A DNA stretch of 64,000 bases, taken from contig NW_025408668.1 of assembly GCF_020360975.1 (NCBI RefSeq), positions 7,130,001 through 7,194,000 on the forward strand, given 5' to 3'. The notes beneath the pieces were generated by a model. The model saw only the letters and a list, made by a program, of their open reading frames with translations, ran no database searches and was not told where the DNA came from. The position numbers and the translations under genes are program-made. Positions 32,958 to 42,853 of this stretch are shown one piece after another; position 1 is the stretch's first letter; each line of letters starts with the position of its first letter. Source of the DNA: Hirsutella rhossiliensis (taxonomy: Eukaryota > Ascomycota > Sordariomycetes > Hypocreales > Ophiocordycipitaceae).

Positions 32958-33273
32958 GTTTGGTTTATGAATATTGAGCGGCACGGCCCGGCGTTAACAA
33001 ACAGGTGTGCCAGGCTCATTCATGGAAGCTGTTTTCAAGATGGTGTATCGTACATATTCTCCTGCTATTGTCATGCGTAACTGTCAGCTGCCACCAGCAC
33101 CTCCATGGCAAATAGGGTCCACTTCCAGGTCATCTGTTGGAGTGTCACTTCATTTTTGCCTGCACAACACAGTGGTTTCCTCACAGCAACAAAAACGGTC
33201 AAAAGTTCATGTCATGGACCCGAGCTTGAGATATGCGGTGCTGCAATTGATATCATGGCCCTTCCAGGGGTTG
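32958..33273. other. Convergent spacer between protease and gasdermin genes
   Basis: 316 nt, no gene. It contains one copy of a dispersed repeat whose inverted copy lies at 38174-38276. Confidence 0.7.
33081..33188 (+). repeat. Dispersed repeat, copy A
   Basis: Matches the reverse complement of 38174-38276: a nearly identical block of about 30 nt (CTGTCAGC, CCACCAGCACCTCCATGGCA), then ATAGGGTCC, then TTGCCT and CACAACACAGTGGTTTCC, separated by short indels. It is too long and ordered to be chance. No coding function is seen. Confidence 0.8.
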
Positions 33274-34110
33274 CTACATGCATTCTCCAATGACTGCCAG
33301 TTCCTCGCCGCTGATTTTCTCCAGCATCATGTCCTCGATATGGACTGATTCCTGCCCTTCCTCGGGAGCCTGATATTCAGCTTTGCTGAGAAGCCTGCCT
33401 TTCGGCCTAGGCCCAGCGCTCTTGAGCTTAAGCGTCTGGAAACTGAGCCACCTGGTAGTAACCCGCTTGAGTTCTAGGGCAAATATCTTGCTTCCCTCGG
33501 ACTTGCCACTGAAGATCAGCGAAGCCTTGCCCTCTTCCCCAATGGTGATTCGTGGAGTGCCTGCATTCCCTGCGGGAATCAAAGGAGCGTCAACGGCTTG
33601 ACGCGCAGGAATCTCGACCGTGCCCTTGGTGCCCCTGGCCCGATTATTCTCGACAGACACGTCAACGTCTTCGCATATCATGATGCCGACGACGAGGCAC
33701 ACCGACCACGTGGTGCCGAACTTGATCCAACGGGGCACCCTGGCCCGGACGGCGGCGTCCCGAGACAGCGCCTCCCAGAACCGGTCAAGGCGCTGCAGCC
33801 GCTTCCAGCGGATCCTCTTGCCTTTGAGGTGGACCTCGTCGCTGGTCCTGCCGAAGAAGCTGAAGTCGGCGAGGGACTTGAGCGATGCCACGCCAAACCG
33901 CCCGGCGGTGGTGGCGGTGCTCACGGCGAAGTCAGTGAAGGCGCCTTCGGCGAAGGGCTCGTGGTTGTACTGAAGAGGGTTATCAGGCTCGCGGAAGCTG
34001 GTCGGATTGAGGTATTCCTTGACAATGGCGCCGAGCAGCTTGCCCTCGAAATCGGCCGTCTCCAACCACGCCTGGTACTTGAGCATGACGAACTCAGGGC
34101 CTCCATCCAT
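33274..34110 (-). CDS. Fungal gasdermin-like cell-death protein (HET-Q1/RCD-1 type)
   Basis: A single exon of 278 residues, the length of Podospora HET-Q1. The start MDGGPEFVMLKYQAWLETADFEG, the middle KRIRWKRLQRLDRFWEALS and the strongly conserved CLVVGIMICEDVDVS (about 153-167), followed by a basic stretch and SKIFALELKRVTT (about 210-222), match what I know of the fungal gasdermin family. Fungal gasdermins are pore-forming executors of regulated cell death and allorecognition. A short inhibitory C-terminal tail is removed by a protease, often encoded next door, and the N-terminal part then permeabilises membranes. Here the tail (about 225-278) is charged (QAPEEGQESVHIEDMMLEKISG). The adjacent convergent S8 protease gives the exact context expected. 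There is no signal peptide, transmembrane span or intron. Family assignment is by motif memory, not a search. Confidence 0.75.
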   Translation of the reverse strand: MDGGPEFVMLKYQAWLETADFEGKLLGAIVKEYLNPTSFREPDNPLQYNHEPFAEGAFTDFAVSTATTAGRFGVASLKSLADFSFFGRTSDEVHLKGKRIRWKRLQRLDRFWEALSRDAAVRARVPRWIKFGTTWSVCLVVGIMICEDVDVSVENNRARGTKGTVEIPARQAVDAPLIPAGNAGTPRITIGEEGKASLIFSGKSEGSKIFALELKRVTTRWLSFQTLKLKSAGPRPKGRLLSKAEYQAPEEGQESVHIEDMMLEKISGEELAVIGECM

Positions 34111-36305
34111 GGTCGATGGCGGATCACAACTCCCCTCTCTTCAAGTTGTGGTCTCGTATACTCTACGGATAGAAATCGGCCTTACATGTATCCCACGAGC
34201 TTACTATATCAGTCGCCAGGACGAGGATCTCGAGCACTACGTGGGGAAATGGTGCGTAAGGGTGAGCCTTGTGATGCGTTTGTACGATGATCTTGCTCCG
34301 ATGCCACCCGCACCTCGCCGACCGGTCCATCCCACGCTTGCCGCTGACTGCGGGTAGCCCGCTATCCAAATCCATAACATCCAATACCCGGAAGGGGGGG
34401 TGGCATGATGCCGGGAGCCGTTCAACGACCGGAACAAAGTCATTACTCAGCCTACGGCACGGAAGAGTATTATTGTGACCCCTACAAAGGACGTGTAACC
34501 TGCTGGACGACCCGAGTTCCCGTCAGTGCCGGAGGTGCGTGGTTGTGCGGGCTTCTGAGCCTGAAGTGGCCGGGTACCTCTATCTGGATGGGAAAGATGG
34601 ATAGAAAGTACATGTAAGGGCAAGCTAAGGGGAAAATCGAGGGGTTTCCAGGGCTCTTGGCCCAATGCAAACGCCAGTGCTTGCACACAACGGGAGCTCC
34701 GAACCATGATGGTCTGCACGATCACATGCATCGTCCGCTTTCAGGCGTTTCGACCCGTTTCGTCCTCCGTCAATATTTCTCAACGGCAATTCGAGCCCTG
34801 CTCGCCAGTTCCGACGGCTGACATATTGGTCAACAGAACTCGCAGTGACGCGAACCGGTCCCTTGCCCAGGTTCTCGCCGCATGCCAGTCACAACGAGGA
34901 CCCCGGCGCCACGCTGCGCTGCAGCAACTGCCGTCCATGTAACATCAACGTGGCCGCAATCTAGCCGCCTTCATTCCGTGCATCCTACTGATTTCGGGCA
35001 ACCGAGGTTAAGCTATATGGACAGATGCCGCACGTACCTGGACGCTATTCCGTCTCAGTCAAGACGTATACCGTACGCATTTCTGAAACTTGCAGATTAA
35101 TATACGTGTATGGTTAGAAAGCCTGGATGGAAACCGCTTTCTAATCCTTCGGACAGCCCACCGTCACTCGGCTATAAGTAGAAGCAGAGTTATAATAATG
35201 AAAGGCCACTCCAAACAATCCACCCACCGGCTGCTCGAGTGGGGTGGAGACGGGGTTTACACTCCACTACAAGGGATTTTAACGTTATTGTCATGGTAAA
35301 AACAGTCAATTATAGCAGGCACCTGCAGCACCATCTGCTGGAGTGTGCACTCTACGTTTGGCTAGCAAAATGATGTGACAGTTATCCCACTGTAGTCAGC
35401 TTAGGGCGGCCCTTGTCAAGCGTTTCTGCTGGCTATCCCGCGCGACTTGATTCAAGCCTTATGCAGACGGGCGAAAGTGAGTGCAGTGCACTCGGATAAG
35501 TGCTGCGCAAGTGGGCATTGTGGCCTATTCTGCTGTACTAGGATGCGTCCACCCGCCTGCGGGGATCACGGCGGAAGATGCGTTTCGGCGCTTCTCGGCA
35601 AACTGATTTGCCTTCCGTTACGAATCCATAAGAGATCACCGTTTAGCAGGCAAATATTCATGAACGAGGATTTACATGATCCACACGTATGGAAACCCAA
35701 CCTGGCTTACTCGTGACACACACCCAGTTCTGGACCTGCATTGCCTTCTTTAACTCTAAGCAGAGATGGGCCAGGTTGGTGCTGGTTGAATGATAAACCT
35801 GTGCCTGCGGATCCTATCCGCGCAAGTTAATAACCATATTCGTACGACAGGGCCATCATTAATAGAAGGGAAGTGGGTGTGGCCCTTGCGTATTTTGTTT
35901 CCTTGCATAATTTGTTTCGTCTTGTAAAAGGCCAAACCCAGTTCAAATGTATCAGAATGGTGCAAATGGCCTCTTTTCTGTCTGCTCTGGACAATAAATA
36001 GATACAACGTGACCGACTTCGCGAGCAATACGGTAGCTAAAATCAATGCGTAGTGGGATATTCTTCTCTATGACAGGTCATGGTCCTAGAAACTCGATAT
36101 GCGAGATTTATGCGAATTGAATGCCCTAGAGTCATGCAAGAATCCCGAGCATGCACCTCAGCTTGCTCGAGTGGACGATATATAAATCATAAAGGGGAGG
36201 CTTCACCCGCTGACCATGTTAAATGATCACTTGTGCAACCATTTCTCCGAAGATCTTTAGATGCGCAGTGCAATCTTATACTCCAACTACGCAACAAGGA
36301 GCACA
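34111..36305. other. 2.2-kb intergenic region, gasdermin promoter side
   Basis: No frame longer than about 95 codons and none with a domain. The last 150 nt before 36306 contain a TATATAAA-like box (36178-36185) suited to the secreted-protein gene. Confidence 0.5.
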
Positions 36306-37193
36306 ATGAAGGTCACGTTGGCAACAATCGCAATCTATCTGACGGCACTTGGTCTGGCTCAGGACTCGGCTGAGTCGCCGGAAAGGGGCTGGGCTGCTCA
36401 TTTCTCCTGGTCATTTGATCAATTTATAGCCGACGGGCTTGAACAAGTCTCGTTTCCCATGAACATGGCTAATGCGAATCACGACGACGGCTTCTACTTT
36501 GCGCAGCAGTTCAATTTCGAAGACATCACAGACATAGGTTATATTGGCCTACAGCCGAGAAAGGACAACAACAGCGTGAGCATGATCCACGCAGCATTTT
36601 CGTCGTTTCAAAACGGCACAACGACTTCCAACAAGAACTGCACCGAAGGTGCTGATGGCGGACCCGGTATTAGTTGCGCTATTGATATTAGTGGGGACTA
36701 TAACCAAACATATACTCTCGACGTTGAACGCGTTGAATCAACTACGTGGAGAGGACTCTTGATCAATACTGCTACGAACGAAAGCCATGAAATCGGCGTG
36801 TGGACGTTACCTTCCCGCGCTGGGAAGATCCGTGGCAAAGGGGGATCGGGCTTTGTCGAGTATTACCACTGGAATGTCGAAGGATCGGGGCAGAACTGCG
36901 AAGCCTTGCCCAGGACGGAGGTTACATTTAGTATCCCCACATCCAAAGACGCCGAAAGGGGCTCACTACGGCCCACAACCGAGTCCGGACCGTGCAAGGG
37001 CCTTGTTGCATTACAGAAAAGCCAAGTTCCCGACGGGTGGCATTTTGCGGCGGGATTTCAAAACGGCACAAACGAGGCCGCCACCAAGATCCACATAGAT
37101 GCGGCAACCCAGAAGCTGATTGATGAGTACTCAAAAAAGGCGTACGAGGAATGGATCAAGGAGCACCCAGAAGAGGCACAAGGGCAAAATTGA
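36306..37193 (+). CDS. Secreted DUF3472-like protein
   Basis: A single exon of 295 residues. The chosen ATG starts a clear signal peptide (MKVTLATIAIYLTALGLAQ, cut near 19); 15 codons upstream are open but start from a second ATG that would spoil it. The mature part is beta-rich, with WAAHFSWSF, FYFAQQFNFEDITDIGYIGLQP, FSSFQNG and EYYHWNVEGSGQNCEALPRTEV, a pattern like DUF3472 (a galectin-like fold in bacterial and fungal secreted proteins). Four Cys (NCTEG, ISCAID, NCEALP, GPCKGL) could form two disulfides, and there are several N-glycosylation sequons. The biochemical role is unknown; carbohydrate binding is the usual guess. The C-terminus is a charged helix. It stands alone between the gasdermin and the zinc-finger gene. 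Confidence 0.7.
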   Translation: MKVTLATIAIYLTALGLAQDSAESPERGWAAHFSWSFDQFIADGLEQVSFPMNMANANHDDGFYFAQQFNFEDITDIGYIGLQPRKDNNSVSMIHAAFSSFQNGTTTSNKNCTEGADGGPGISCAIDISGDYNQTYTLDVERVESTTWRGLLINTATNESHEIGVWTLPSRAGKIRGKGGSGFVEYYHWNVEGSGQNCEALPRTEVTFSIPTSKDAERGSLRPTTESGPCKGLVALQKSQVPDGWHFAAGFQNGTNEAATKIHIDAATQKLIDEYSKKAYEEWIKEHPEEAQGQN

Positions 37194-37636
37194 TTGTTAT
37201 TTCGCCGTCGTTCTACAAGGCTCTTGCCGTATATACTGTACGGAATAGTCATTACACCCCCACTGGTCCATATGTTTGTGTTAGTGGTGTAATATGTGAT
37301 TAAGCCGTCCGTGAAAGACAAGGAACCAACATCCGACTGCTACTCACTCGAACCTTTTTTAGGCCTCAAAGTCAGAGCACGGAGAACACACAACATGTCC
37401 GAAGCCGGCGACCTGACTGTCTCCTCGCCGGGCTCTGTATTGCTCTCATCTCCCGGAGCAGCGGGCTGCGCACCCGGCTTCCGTCTGGGGCACTCCCGTC
37501 GATGAGCAAGAAGGCGGGTCTGTTTGACGATGTTTACGTGGCAATATCAATTGGCTTTCAGTTCATTACCCAGAATCCGTACCTACAGTACATGCTCCTC
37601 ACTATCTAGTACAGAATAGACTAAAAAGTGGGTAGT

Positions 37637-37652
37637 GTGGCTGGTCAAGGCG
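37637..37652 (+). repeat. Short dispersed repeat shared with 41541-41556
   Basis: GTGGCTGGTCAAGGCG is identical at both places, and about 30 nt upstream is also related (CTAGT, ATAGAC, GGGTA spaced alike). It is possibly the end of a transposable element. Confidence 0.5.
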
Positions 37653-38173
37653 TTGGAAAGGAGGTTTCCTAGGGCTATTATAATTATTTCCCGATCGGCT
37701 GACAGCCGCCATTTGCGGGCCCTATACTACTTGGCCCCTCCCGCGACAACTTGCTCCATTGTCTATCGAAGTCGCTGACTCGTCTCTTGGCAGCAGCCAC
37801 ACGATCCTCTCTTGTGTTGCCCTTGTCACCCATCGCAAGAGCTTCGGTCGCAGCGGGTTGCTGGGCGAGAAAGCGTTCGAGCATGATGGGCAGTTTGTGG
37901 TTTTCAGTGCTGACGGGCGTGAGTCGTGACCAGGTTAGCTAGCTATCCGTCAACATATATGTATTGGGCCTGTGCTGCGTGGGAGCCGGGACTCTGCTAT
38001 CCAAACTAACAATAAGATTATAAGACTGCGCTGAGTTACTTTTTGTTTCTGACGGCAAGTCGGAAGCAGATGCCATAACGATGCTCAATTCGCCGCAAGT
38101 CAACTGATGGTAGGTAATTGTGGTAATGCCAAGGGGGAAGCAACAGTTGAAAGAGTAGATACTATATAGGACT

Positions 38174-38276
38174 CTGTCGGGAAACCACTGTGTTGTGTAG
38201 GCAAGAGTTGACAGCAAGTGACCCGGAAGGGGACCCTATATGTATATGCCATGGAGGTGCTGGTGGCTGCTGACAG
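38174..38276 (-). repeat. Dispersed repeat, copy B (inverted relative to copy A)
   Basis: Its reverse complement matches 33081-33188. The two copies flank the gasdermin and DUF3472-like genes in opposite orientation, about 5 kb apart. Confidence 0.8.
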
Positions 38277-38585
38277 ACTCCTCGTACTTGACAAGTTGAC
38301 GCTAGAGCCATCATCGTGATCCCACAATGTGTTTATAACGTAACTGAGCATTTTGTGGGAAATGCCATGGCCTCGCAACAGGCAGTAAGTGTACTGGCTG
38401 TTGCTTCTGGCGACAACTCATGCCAGCCTGACCTCGTTCGGCGCAACTGCGCAAAACGCAAGACGATCCCATCAATCATTGGCCAGCCACGTGACCCTCG
38501 ACATGGCCCATTCCAGCTCGCGGTCCCCACGAAGCACGCTCTCACGCGCAACCCTGACAAAAATCCCGCCTCCGGAACTGCCACC

Positions 38586-41120
38586 ATGGACCCTAACCCA
38601 GTCTCCACAACCAGCTGGCTGGCACCTGGGGCCGGAACCGTCCCTGCACTCTCGCTGCCTCCGCCACCAGACATTTCTCACGCCTTGGACGTCCGGAATA
38701 GAAGCCGCGGCGCCAAGGGTAGTCCGAGCTCTGGACCGGCAAGCCTACGTCCCTCAAACCCCTTTACAGAACGGCCAACGTTTTCTGCTCCCCTTTCTTC
38801 AACATCGTCCATCTGCTCACAGAACAATCTGGCACCGTTCGTTGTCAACTGGAGCGCGTTCAGCGTCAAGGGTAGTTCGAGCTCTGGACCGGCAAGCGTA
38901 CATTCCTCAAACCTCTCTGCAGAATCGTCAACGTATTCTTGTCCCTATTCTTCAGCATCGTCAGTCTTTTTATCAGATGCCACACACTCACAGAACAATC
39001 CGGCGCCGTTCGCTTTCAACTGGAGCGCATCATCTGGAGAAAGGCAATCGCCACCTCTCTTGCCACAGACCTCGTCATGGTCAGGCACGGCGCATCCAGC
39101 ATCTCACGGACAGTATCGCGCACAACAGTTTCTCATTGGGCACGAACATGGTCTCAAACCATATCCGTACATCATGAACGCGGAAGCAGCGGGTCGGCCC
39201 TATGCACAATCCATGCGACCGTACAGGTGCGACCAGTGCACGCAGTCATTCAACAGAAACCATGACCTGAAGAGACACAAGGGGATACACTTGGACGTGA
39301 AGCCGTTTCCATGCAAATCATGCAACAAAAGTTTCTCGAGGAAGGACGCCTTGAAGGTACCCAACTTTTTGGTATTTCGTAGCTTTGGTGTTATCCATGT
39401 GGTGCTAACTAACACCTTACAGAGGCATTGTTTGGTCAGGGGATGCAAGGCCGAAAGCCCAACAAGAGTGGAACACACCAGGGATCGGCAGTCTGCCATG
39501 GATGCGGATACTGACGAATCAGCATCACAAAAGTGTCGCATAATGGTCCATACTGATGACCCGCCGCTTCGACCTGCGAGCAGGGACGACGAGCAACGAC
39601 TGATGCCCGACTCTCAATCACCCAACGGCGCACTTTCCAAAGCGGAACAAGTTGAAGATGCTGTCCTAACCGTCGCTGAACTATCCACCCCGACTCAACA
39701 ACTGTCTCAGACGCCTCGGAGTGACGGAAGTTCAGTCATCACAGAGAGATACGTCGATAAGCGGAAAAGGCAGATCGTCGACAGGGTTGTTTTGCATGTG
39801 ACCCAGTGGCTCCGGTCAAGGTTTGACGCAGCCTATAAGTCGGCCGGCCGCAGTTCACGAGGTGTATCGAGCCCGTCTGGAGAACCATCGGGTTCGGGCT
39901 CAACCGCAAAGACGTCACCTGCCGGAAAATCTGGAGGCGGAAAGAGGCGGAAACTGGTACAAACGGAAGATTACGAGGCGGACAACAACGATGAGGATGA
40001 GCAGCAAGACGATGAACAGAACAACGGCAAGTCTTCCCCAAAAGGCAAACACTCCAAGTACGCTTGCCCGTACTTCAAATACTATCCAGCCAAGTATAAA
40101 GATTGGAGGATTTGTCCAGGCCCAGGCTGGTCCGATATCCATCGACTTAAGTATGTGCCAATGAATCAATCTTTCATTCCGAGTCCCCCTCTGATGTATT
40201 GCCAGGGAACATCTCTACCGACGTCATCGGCAGCCAAGATACCGCTGCGGACGCTGTTGGCAGCCTTTCAAAGACGAGCAGGGCTATCTAGACCACTCGA
40301 GAACCCCAGAACCGTGCCCATTACGAGCAATGGAGCATGTAGAGGGTTTTGACGCGGCTCAGGAACGAAGTCTCAAGTCACGGAAGCGGACCAATCCGGA
40401 GCTTTCAGAGACCGAGAAGTGGAGAGAAGTTTTCAAGATCCTATTCCCACATGTATTGGACAACGATATTCCATCTCCATGTAGGTTTGCGAGATTGACC
40501 AAACACGCATACTCAAGCCTTCTGAAGTTCTGATGTCAGTCACCATCATAGTCTACGAGTACAGCCAAACATCTCAGCGTCCTGACAGTACCCAGGGTTC
40601 CGACTCAGATTACTTGGCAGAATGCGAAGCATATATGCTGAGAGAACTACCCCAACGTCTTCGGAATGCGTTGGGACGAGAGTTGGACCGAGACCTCAAC
40701 ATCGTCGAGGAAGGCCTGAGGAGAAAAGCAGGCGAGTGCGTTAAAAATCTTCTCGAAGAGGCATTCCAAGAACTCAGGAAAATGCGCCGCCCAGTTGGTC
40801 TGTACAGAACGCACGCTGTCACTTGCGAGAGGCCCGCGCAGATCCCAGCAAGCGGACTTATACTGCCCCCCCTGCCTCAATCGCTGCATTCAGAGGGCAG
40901 TGAGCTACATACAGGTGAAGAGGGTGACGCGTCATGGCTTAATTTTGACTTCAACTCTGTGTTTCCTTTTGCTACCCTCGGAGACCCCGAACTTTCATTT
41001 GATGATGGCGGCCTAATGGAAAATCTACTTCAGAGGCCAACGGAAGTTAACAATAGCTCCGATTCCGGGTATATATCCAACCAGGGTGAGGGCGGTCATC
41101 GATACGATCAATACGATTAA
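38586..41120 (+). CDS. C2H2 zinc-finger protein of a fungal-specific family
   Basis: Exons 38586..39356, 39423..40150, 40206..40480 and 40552..41120 give 780 residues. The ATG at 38586 has a strong context (GCCACCATGG); an earlier in-frame ATG at 38367 is the alternative. Residues 1-200 are Ser/Pro-rich with two near-duplicate segments (GSPSSGPASLRPSN / GSSSSGPASVHSSN). Finger 1 (C215xxC218, NHDLKRHKGIH) is canonical; finger 2 (C243xxC246) has its second half created by splicing (DALK|RHCLVRGC). After an acidic spacer comes the fungal CPYFKYYPAKYKDW block (C472), continuing across intron 2 into HRLKEHLYRRH and a further Cys pair (RCGRCWQPF, PEPC). This atypical zinc module is common in large ascomycete families. 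It is probably a nuclear DNA-binding or chromatin-related protein with no known target. Intron 3 has two in-frame acceptors 12 nt apart. Confidence 0.8.
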
Positions 41121-42853
41121 TACGATATCGATATTGACTAGTGATATTGCCAGCCAACTGGCCCAAGTGGATCCGAGATTGCATCAGGCATTTGATGAGA
41201 ATTATCTAAAAGAAGAAGAGAACAAGGATCGGACGCACATATTCGTGCAGGAGTATATACCCTGAACGAAGGCAGCTTGGCTCAAACAACCTGTTTTCCG
41301 AGCTGCTTGGATAGTGGATAACTACTTGTACTTCGCATGAGGCGCGTACCGACGGGGGTCGGCGGGGACCGGCGAGGTAGTGTTACGAGCAAGGCCTATA
41401 TGGATAACCAGAAGGGACTTGGAAGAATAGTTAACTATCGACTTCTTGAGGAAGAAGGCAAGAGGGAGAGGAACTGAAGGGAAGCCCTGACTAAACAGTA
41501 AACCAATATGCCTAGTGGATAGACAAGAGAGCGGGTAAGCGTGGCTGGTCAAGGCGCAGCGCCGATACTACAGATTTAGGTGCGCAGTGCGCACATACCC
41601 GGCGCCTACGCAGAGACTACAAAACCCGCAACGCACACAAGAGCCGCACACAAGGAAGTGAGGTTATCGCCAGCGGTAAAGTAAGCGGCCTAGTGGTGTT
41701 AGGAGATGTGTGTCTCTAACAGACGCCCTCCTCGTACAATTGCTGCTGGACCCGTCCTTCCTCTTCGACTTCTGCCTCCACCTCGTCCCATACTCCCATT
41801 GTGTATCCGCCTCTTGCGAGGGCTCCTGGAAGGGCATTTCGGCTCTCTATTCTTAACTGTCTCGTAGCTTATTGCGGCGGCTCGTTCTCCTTTCCCTCAG
41901 GCGCCACTGATTCTCGTTTCTCCCAAGCCTGAGCGGACCGTCGCACCTCCTCTATTGCTGTGGGGAGTGGCACTTGTGTTATCCTATTCTTAGGCGGATC
42001 TGAGCTCGTACCTGGCGAGAATGGTATTCCACTGGCGCCGCTTCGAGGTCTGGTAATCGGATGGGCGGATGGCTCCATCGTCGGCCTGCGCCCAATATCT
42101 TGATGCACGGAATGCTTATTCCGTGTTGCTGCTCTTAAGTCCTGAAGCACAACCAATATGGCCGGTTTCATAAAATAAACAAGGTACCTTAGCATTGATT
42201 GCGCCTCCAGAAACGGTAAGAATCGTCAGCTGAGGCTCAGCATGCTGACTCTGTCTTACCATGACCCGGCGTAATACGGATGTAGGCAAATATGAGAACA
42301 ACTACTCCGTACAGACCACCAGCGAATGAAAGGACTTGTTCTCGCGAGCCTTGGACCGCAGCAGCCCTCTTCGCACCTGCAAGGTTGATGTCTTGCAAGC
42401 AAGCCCTCGTGGGAGTTGAGACACGGCCTACATCTCCAAGTCTGGGACAGATTCATGTACTCCAAACGGAGTCCGACGAGGGGTATTGGTGCCGTATGTA
42501 CATACATTTTCGCTGTCCCCATCGGAATATAACTGTCATTCCATCCCGGTGGCTGACGGGCATTTGCGCCGCAAAAGCTGTTGCCTGCTTGAAGGGGGCC
42601 GGCTGCAGCCGTCCTGTGAGCTGGTTTACATGCACACAAATTTTCCAAAAAATAATAGTGATTGGTCCAAGAAGCATCCTTTGTCTGCCTCTCAATATTG
42701 AGACCGGGCGACGTCTCAATCTAGAGGTTGCGTGCAAAACGCCGTCATATAAAACAAAACAACTCGGTCGCCCCCGACTTGTCTTAATCCGTCCTCAAAA
42801 CTTACCACGCATCATTACATACCCCTCTATCTTCATTGCAGAAAACACCGACA
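41121..42853. other. Intergenic, probable transposon debris
   Basis: A minus-strand frame 42081-41869 (RRPTMEPSAHPITRPRSGASG, ending KENEPPQ) and, past its stop, a second piece (SRNALPGALARGGYTMGVW, about 41840-41790) look like the tail of a mobile-element protein broken by stops, but the family is not identified. A repeat shared with 37637 lies at 41541-41556. A short plus fragment at 41138-41265 (SQLAQVDPRLHQAFDENYL) is also protein-like. Confidence 0.35.

Larger units (their letters stand above)
37194..38585. other. Intergenic with repeats and a minus-strand ORF remnant
   Basis: The minus frame 37884-37684 (FLAQQPAATEALAMGDKGNTREDR, then AAKRRVSDFDRQW) looks like genuine helical protein sequence ending in a stop, but I could not join it to an upstream exon in phase. 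It may be a gene remnant or the last exon of a small gene starting near 38072. Two dispersed-repeat copies (37637-37652 and 38174-38276) lie here. 38367-38585 is open in the zinc-finger frame and may be its 5' end. Confidence 0.4.
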
